This document shows positions 7,459 through 11,334 of a stretch of 11,334 bases of DNA, one piece after another. Source of the DNA: Cellvibrionaceae bacterium (GTDB taxonomy: Bacteria; Pseudomonadota; Gammaproteobacteria; Pseudomonadales; Cellvibrionaceae); contig JAUVQU010000067.1 of assembly GCA_030597965.1 (NCBI GenBank), positions 1 to 11,334 on the forward strand, read 5' to 3'. Position 1 is the first letter of the stretch. Each line of letters starts with the position of its first letter. Below the pieces are notes generated by a model. The model made no database searches, was not told where the DNA came from, and was given only the letters and a program-made list of their open reading frames with translations. Made by a program: the position numbers and the translations under genes.

Positions 7459-7860
7459 ATGGCCGCTAAGAAAAAAGCCCCCGCAAAGAAGAAAGCACCT
7501 GCTAAAAAAGCCGCAGCTAAAGCAGCACCACCTGAGAAGAAAATCAAAGCGATTAGAGAGCGTTTCACTAAAACTCAAATCGTGGCTCAGATTGCTGAAA
7601 ACACCCAACTGACCAAGAAACAAATATCCAGTGTTCTGGATGAGCTATCTGATGTAATTGAAGGTCACATCAAGAAGCGCTCTGCTGGTGAGTTTGTTCT
7701 TCCTGGCCTGATGAAGATCACCACTGTGAAGAAGCCTGCCCGTAAAGCTCGCAAGGGTATCAACCCATTCACAGGTGAAGCGACCACCTTTGCCGCCAAG
7801 CCTGCCACCACCCAGGTTAAGGTTCGCCCACTGAAGAAACTGAAAGAAATGGCTCTATAA
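7459..7860 (+). CDS. HU-family DNA-binding protein with Lys/Ala-rich N-terminal tail
   Basis: Nucleoid-associated protein expected to bind and bend DNA as a dimer. It has 133 residues, against about 90 for plain HU. Residues 1-23 are almost only Lys, Ala and Pro with an imperfect repeat (KKKAPAKKKAPAKK), like the basic tails of histone H1-like bacterial proteins. The HU fold starts near 35 (FTKTQIVAQIAENTQLTKKQ), with the dimer-forming helices, then FVLPGLMKITTVKKPARKAR. The DNA-binding arm follows with RKGINPFTGE, keeping the Pro that intercalates into DNA in HU/IHF, and a closing KVRPLKKLKEMAL. ATG at 7459 is chosen over the in-frame ATG at 7384 because AAAAGGAAG stands just upstream and the 25 extra residues look like leader sequence. 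It appears monocistronic and is followed by a strong terminator. The tailed architecture is known in Xanthomonas-like HU proteins. Confidence 0.93.
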   Translation: MAAKKKAPAKKKAPAKKAAAKAAPPEKKIKAIRERFTKTQIVAQIAENTQLTKKQISSVLDELSDVIEGHIKKRSAGEFVLPGLMKITTVKKPARKARKGINPFTGEATTFAAKPATTQVKVRPLKKLKEMAL

Positions 7861-7881
7861 ATAAATAGAACCTTCTTTCAC

Positions 7882-7909
7882 AAAAAAGCCGGCTATTGCC
7901 GGCTTTTTT
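7882..7909. terminator. Bidirectional rho-independent terminator
   Basis: Perfect 12-base stem (AAAAAAGCCGGC and GCCGGCTTTTTT) with loop TATT. It lies 21 bases after the HU-like stop and 19 bases after the stop of the convergent VOC gene. A-run and T-run flank it on both sides, so it can end both transcripts. Confidence 0.92.
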
Positions 7910-7928
7910 ACGTCTGCTTATCAGCACT

Positions 7929-8528
7929 TCAGGACTTAGATGATTTCCTCTGCATCTTCGCCAACCGAGTCATCAACTTCTCTCCCGGATGAACCAGACG
8001 TCCGAACAAACGCCACTCAATCACCTCAACATAAATACCCACTGCGGCCTGCGTATCAAAGTAACGCACCTTCATAGTAAGAAGACCTTTAACACCGGCA
8101 TCCTGCTCAATAATGGTGGGGAAACCTGCAGCATTCATTCGCGGCTCCAACTCACTGATATCCTGACTGGTACAGATGTGGTGCAAGACAATGCCCCCGT
8201 CTTCGGGAATCTTATCACTGTAAAAATTAGTGCCCTCACCGGCACCGAGTAACTCAACCTGCTGACCATTGCTGTAACCCAGTGCCAGGTCAATTTTTAC
8301 GGTCTTTTTAACACCATATTCCGTCCAGCCCGGGCCATCGGGATGAGCCCTTAAAAACGGGCCTGCCCCCAGGGCTTCCAATTTTTCAAGCTGAGCATCC
8401 ACATCGCCGCAGGCCATGCCATATTGCATAGGCTCAGACAGACCATGAGCCGCAAGAAATTCACGATCAACCAATGTGGTTAAATCACCACAGCCCATAT
8501 GTTCCAGTACTTTTTGATGAGACGACAT
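7929..8528 (-). CDS. Glyoxalase/VOC-fold family protein
   Basis: 199-residue cytoplasmic protein, probably a metal-dependent enzyme of the vicinal oxygen chelate superfamily (closest in pattern to the Glyoxalase_4 / methylmalonyl-CoA epimerase-like group). Two beta-alpha-beta-beta-beta halves are visible. The first has MQYGMACGDVDAQLEKLEALG (from 34) and QQVELLG; the second has IVLHHICTSQDISELEPRM and IYVEVIEW. Metal ligands could be Gln35, Glu92, His116 or His117, and Glu168 or Glu171, as in glyoxalase-type sites; Gln35 sits where many relatives have His. The C-terminal 25 residues are basic and outside the fold. The start at 8528 has AGGAG seven bases upstream. It follows the SDR gene by 73 bases in the same direction and ends at a shared terminator. 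The substrate is unknown; VOC enzymes include epimerases, dioxygenases and lyases. Confidence 0.8.
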   Translation of the reverse strand: MSSHQKVLEHMGCGDLTTLVDREFLAAHGLSEPMQYGMACGDVDAQLEKLEALGAGPFLRAHPDGPGWTEYGVKKTVKIDLALGYSNGQQVELLGAGEGTNFYSDKIPEDGGIVLHHICTSQDISELEPRMNAAGFPTIIEQDAGVKGLLTMKVRYFDTQAAVGIYVEVIEWRLFGRLVHPGEKLMTRLAKMQRKSSKS

Positions 8529-8601
8529 TTATAAACTCCTAAATTAAGAACAAATTTAACAACTCAATGTATCTGTAACTGTGCGGACGTGAGCTGAACA
8601 G

Positions 8602-9585
8602 TTACGAACAAACTTGATCAATCCAAGGCTGGGTCTCATCCCACAGACGTTCGGCCGAAGCCTGGTCCCGGGAATCATCACTGGCCTTCTCCTCATTGAG
8701 GATGCAGTTCTGATAATAGCCACTTTCAGCATCAGGCGCCGCAGCACAATGGAGCTGAGTCTGGGCACCTTCTACAACCGTGGTAGCCATCAAATTCATA
8801 ATTGGCGAACCGAGCCAGCGAAAGAAATTAATAATCGGATGGCCTTCAAAGCCCTTGTTGGCCACATCACTGGTGGTGCCCGCAGCGGCGCCCGGATGCA
8901 GACTGTAGGCCTTCAGATTGTACTCCTGACCGTAACGACGGTTCAACTCTCTACCAAAGTGGATCATGCCCAACTTTGATAAACCATAGGACTGCCAGGA
9001 GCTGTATGGAACAGTGGGATCAAACAACGCCTTATTACTGCCCTTACTCTTATGTATCTGAGAGACCACATTAACCACGCGCACTTCGCCCTGCTCTCGA
9101 CCGGTTTTCTGTAATAACGGCAGTAGTTTGTGCGTAAGCTGCACACCACCCAGATAGTTAATACGCCACTGGATTTCATAGCCATCAGCCGTCAGGTTTG
9201 GTTCTTTCCATTTGGACATAAGGTCCAAATGCACCCCTGCATTGTTAATCAACACATCCAGTCGATCGCCGTGATTTTGCAGGTACCAGTCGGCAAACTG
9301 ATTGACTGATTCCGTTTCCAGCAGGTTCAAATCCTGCGCCTCAACCAAATGCGGCGTAGAACCCTCTGCTTTCAGCTCCGCGCTCATCTGCTCGAAAATA
9401 GCATGTGTATTGTTGCGCGTGGTAATGATCACCAGCGCGCCCCAGCGACTCAGGGTTTTGGCTGTTTCATAACCCAGCGAACCCGGGCCACAACCTGTCA
9501 CGATCACTTTTTTCCCTGTCAGGTCAACGGACTTTGCGAAAGGGGTATCAGTAAATGGTTTTCTTAATAATTCTCGAATAGTCAT
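8602..9585 (-). CDS. Short-chain dehydrogenase/reductase (SDR)
   Basis: 327-residue NAD(P)-dependent oxidoreductase with a Rossmann fold, expected to act on a hydroxyl/keto pair. The cofactor loop is TGCGPGSLG (30-38), one residue longer than classical TGxxxGxG; Asp85 is in the usual adenine-contact position; NNAG is at 114-117. The catalytic set is Asn143, Ser175, Tyr200 and Lys204 (YGLSK). TRNN after the second strand contains Arg57, which would favour NADPH; this is inference. Length and the long C-terminal part resemble the retinol dehydrogenase/WWOX-like SDRs rather than the 250-residue classical ones. ATG at 9585 has only a modest Shine-Dalgarno (AGG, eight bases upstream). It lies between the DUF3604 gene and the VOC gene, all in one direction. 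The substrate cannot be assigned. Confidence 0.88.
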   Translation of the reverse strand: MTIRELLRKPFTDTPFAKSVDLTGKKVIVTGCGPGSLGYETAKTLSRWGALVIITTRNNTHAIFEQMSAELKAEGSTPHLVEAQDLNLLETESVNQFADWYLQNHGDRLDVLINNAGVHLDLMSKWKEPNLTADGYEIQWRINYLGGVQLTHKLLPLLQKTGREQGEVRVVNVVSQIHKSKGSNKALFDPTVPYSSWQSYGLSKLGMIHFGRELNRRYGQEYNLKAYSLHPGAAAGTTSDVANKGFEGHPIINFFRWLGSPIMNLMATTVVEGAQTQLHCAAAPDAESGYYQNCILNEEKASDDSRDQASAERLWDETQPWIDQVCS

Positions 9586-9613
9586 TTTGTCTACCTATAA
9601 ATCATTATTGCAT

Positions 9614-9756
9614 AGGGCATTTCTAAAAATAGTAATTTTCGCGCCCTGGCAAGGAAGGTGCGCGCACAGCGAATGGAGCATATATGTAATATGCGACTGA
9701 GCGAGCACGAACCCGACGCAGCCAGAGCGTGAAAAGTGCATTTTTAGAGGTGTCCT
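9614..9756. repeat. 143-base inverted-repeat element (possible MITE or structured intercistronic element)
   Basis: The outer arms AGGGCATTTCTAAAAAT (9614-9630) and ATTTTTAGAGGTGTCCT (9740-9756) are complementary at 14 of 17 positions. The inner arms TTTTCGCGCCCTGGC (9636-9650) and GCCAGAGCGTGAAAA (9721-9735) are complementary at 13 of 15. Between them a perfect six-base hairpin GCATAT-ATGTA-ATATGC is at 9678-9694. The whole could fold into one long stem with an apical hairpin. One end overlaps the stop codon of the DUF3604 gene. I see no target-site duplication and no gene inside. It fills nearly all of the 170-base gap between the two genes. Confidence 0.65.
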
Positions 9757-11334
9757 CAAGGTTGGTACCAAATTGCAGAGCTTACCGCTCGCTCTTGAAT
9801 CTCAGCCGGATCCGGAGCCTCCACACCCAACGCTTTAGCGTCATAGGTGGAGTAACGCGGTGTCGATATTTCTATCGCACGTGCATAGTAAAAAGCCTGC
9901 TGCTCAGGACTAAACTCTGGGTCCTGCCAATAAGCGGAAAGTTGCGCCGCACCGGTGGTGTTGTCATAGGTCGCCTCGGCCACATCGACCGTACTTTTCA
10001 ACATAGGCAATAAACCGGTCACCGGGTCTGTCATGCGATCATCCGAGCCCGCCACATCAAAGATTTTTTCATGACTGTTACCTTCAGCGTCCACCCAGGC
10101 TTTGATCACCTGTAAGCGATCAAGGTTGGCACCAATTGGATCCTTACCCGCAACCAGAAGAAAGGACGGAGCAACCAGTGCTTGATCATCAGAGACAGCC
10201 TTATTCAGAATGCCTCCCATCGGTACACCAGCAACGTAAGCCTGATCCAGCCAATCGGTTTGATGAAGCATCTGCGCTGAGTAATCCCAACCACCAAAGA
10301 AGCGTAACGTCATACGCGGACCACTGGTGGCGTAAGTTTCTTTTCTTTTTAACGCCCCATAAATAGAGTCGCGGGTATTTTCCTGGGCATACACAGCCGC
10401 CAAACCCTGTGAACCCCACTGCCCCGTACGGCGCATACTGTCAGGCATCAAGAATACCTTTCCCAAACGCTGTGCGGCAGAGCCATCCATTATTGGCTGT
10501 TTGCCGTGGAAGTTATCTTCCTCGTCCGCCATGGTGCCATTGTGGCTGTCACCGCTGCCGATCACCCCAAACATATACGGGTTGAAACCCTGTTTGTGGT
10601 TGTATTCCATTCCTGTTCGCAGTGCATCACGCAGGTAACTGCCCGGTACTTTGCCTATATCACCGGCGGGATTAAAAATGGTGGTAAACAGTTCGTGAGC
10701 AGCAAAGGGGTCATCAGGAGACAACTCAGGGTGAGTTTCCGAGGAGCCTTTCACCTGAAATATCTCCGTCAACGGCTCGTTATCCATACGGCGTTTGGCA
10801 TATTCCGCATCCAACGGGCTGCCATCCCATTTCTGGCGATCGTACATTAAACCGTTACTGGCGTTGCCATTGTGAGGGATTGCCAGATTTTCATTACCCA
10901 TCGCCCGCTGCTTTTCCAGCTCAGCCCACAGATCTTCCGGGTTTTCAGAGTCCATTGAGGAGAAAGGTCGATCCGTTACGCTTGAACCTTTAAAAATCAC
11001 ATTGCGATGCAGGTTTTGACCGCCAGGCATAGAGCTGTATTCGTAAGCAATAAAAGAGGTAAACCGGCCAGGGTCATTATGTCGTTCGGCAGCATCCTGG
11101 GTTAGCTGCCATGCGGCCTGCGATATTTCTTCCACCCCTTCAATATGGCCATACACTTCACCGGGCTTCTCGTTTTTATTCTTCAACATGGAAGACAGCC
11201 AGTACCAGGTGATTTTCAGAGGATTACCGGTAGCCAAGATTTCCGGAAGCGGATTGTATTCAGCGTTTTCACCCGCCATATGACGCGGCACGCCTAAAAA
11301 TTCGGCGTGATCAGTCACTGCCGCAAAATCAATA
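9756..11334 (-). CDS. DUF3604 family protein, 5' end outside window
   Basis: 525 C-terminal residues of a protein of the DUF3604 family, whose members are usually above 600 residues and are thought to be PHP-like metal-dependent hydrolases. The frame is open through the right edge; the GTG at 11318 is an internal Val within IDFAAVTDHAEFLGV, a conserved DUF3604 block, so no start is visible. Further family blocks in order are FIAYEYSSMPGGQNLHRNVI, IPHNGNASNG, EIFQVKGSSETHP, FGVIGSGDSHNG, GSQGLAAVYAQENTRDSIYGA and KRKETYATSGPRMTLRFF. The Asp/His of TDH, the His of PHN, the Glu of SSE and GSGDSH are the likely metal ligands. About 100 or more N-terminal residues, including any signal peptide, are missing. 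It is the first of three codirectional genes (then SDR, VOC). The biochemical role is not established for the family. Confidence 0.9.
   Translation of the reverse strand, partial: IDFAAVTDHAEFLGVPRHMAGENAEYNPLPEILATGNPLKITWYWLSSMLKNKNEKPGEVYGHIEGVEEISQAAWQLTQDAAERHNDPGRFTSFIAYEYSSMPGGQNLHRNVIFKGSSVTDRPFSSMDSENPEDLWAELEKQRAMGNENLAIPHNGNASNGLMYDRQKWDGSPLDAEYAKRRMDNEPLTEIFQVKGSSETHPELSPDDPFAAHELFTTIFNPAGDIGKVPGSYLRDALRTGMEYNHKQGFNPYMFGVIGSGDSHNGTMADEEDNFHGKQPIMDGSAAQRLGKVFLMPDSMRRTGQWGSQGLAAVYAQENTRDSIYGALKRKETYATSGPRMTLRFFGGWDYSAQMLHQTDWLDQAYVAGVPMGGILNKAVSDDQALVAPSFLLVAGKDPIGANLDRLQVIKAWVDAEGNSHEKIFDVAGSDDRMTDPVTGLLPMLKSTVDVAEATYDNTTGAAQLSAYWQDPEFSPEQQAFYYARAIEISTPRYSTYDAKALGVEAPDPAEIQERAVSSAIWYQP

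Noticed and set aside
9614..9756. Simple rho-independent terminator after the DUF3604 gene
   Set aside because: The arms are about 100 bases apart and the internal hairpin has only a six-base AT-rich stem without a T run, so it does not look like an intrinsic terminator.
11316..11318. Start of the DUF3604 gene at 11318
   Set aside because: The codon is GTG inside a conserved block and the frame continues upstream to the window edge, so the protein is simply cut by the window.

Overview
The window looks like chromosomal DNA of a gammaproteobacterium. The aspartyl-tRNA synthetase is close to the Pseudomonas type, the HU-like protein carries an N-terminal Lys/Ala tail known from some gammaproteobacteria, and REP-like palindromes resembling the Pseudomonas type are present. 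A marine or environmental relative of Pseudomonadales/Cellvibrionales is a reasonable guess. No taxonomic marker settles it.

Left part (1-4857, minus strand): a two-partner secretion (type Vb) locus, transcribed right to left. tpsB (3136-4857) encodes the outer-membrane POTRA/beta-barrel transporter. tpsA (start 2817, running off the left edge) encodes a filamentous-hemagglutinin-like exoprotein of at least 939 residues. It has a signal peptide, a textbook TPS secretion domain and then a beta-helix repeat region in which a 262-codon block is duplicated. The second copy lacks an internal 62 codons and a third copy begins at the edge. The C-terminus, which would tell an adhesin from a CdiA-type toxin, lies outside. 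The 318-base gap between the two genes holds a cluster of REP-like palindromes.

Middle (5089-7909): aspS (minus, 5137-6918) with its own terminator and a good promoter -10, a 540-base non-coding stretch, then a plus-strand gene for an HU-family DNA-binding protein with a basic N-terminal tail (7459-7860). A strong bidirectional terminator separates this gene from the convergent genes to its right.

Right part (7929-11334, minus strand): a probable gene series in the order DUF3604 protein (5' end cut by the window edge), short-chain dehydrogenase/reductase, and glyoxalase/VOC-fold protein. Between the DUF3604 gene and the SDR gene lies a 143-base element with long terminal inverted repeats and an internal hairpin; its end overlaps the DUF3604 stop codon. 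The three enzymes may serve one small-molecule pathway, but the substrate cannot be read from the sequence.

Several apparent open-frame starts were corrected: tpsA and tpsB start at GTG, aspS starts at 6918, the HU-like gene starts at 7459, and the DUF3604 gene has no start inside the window.
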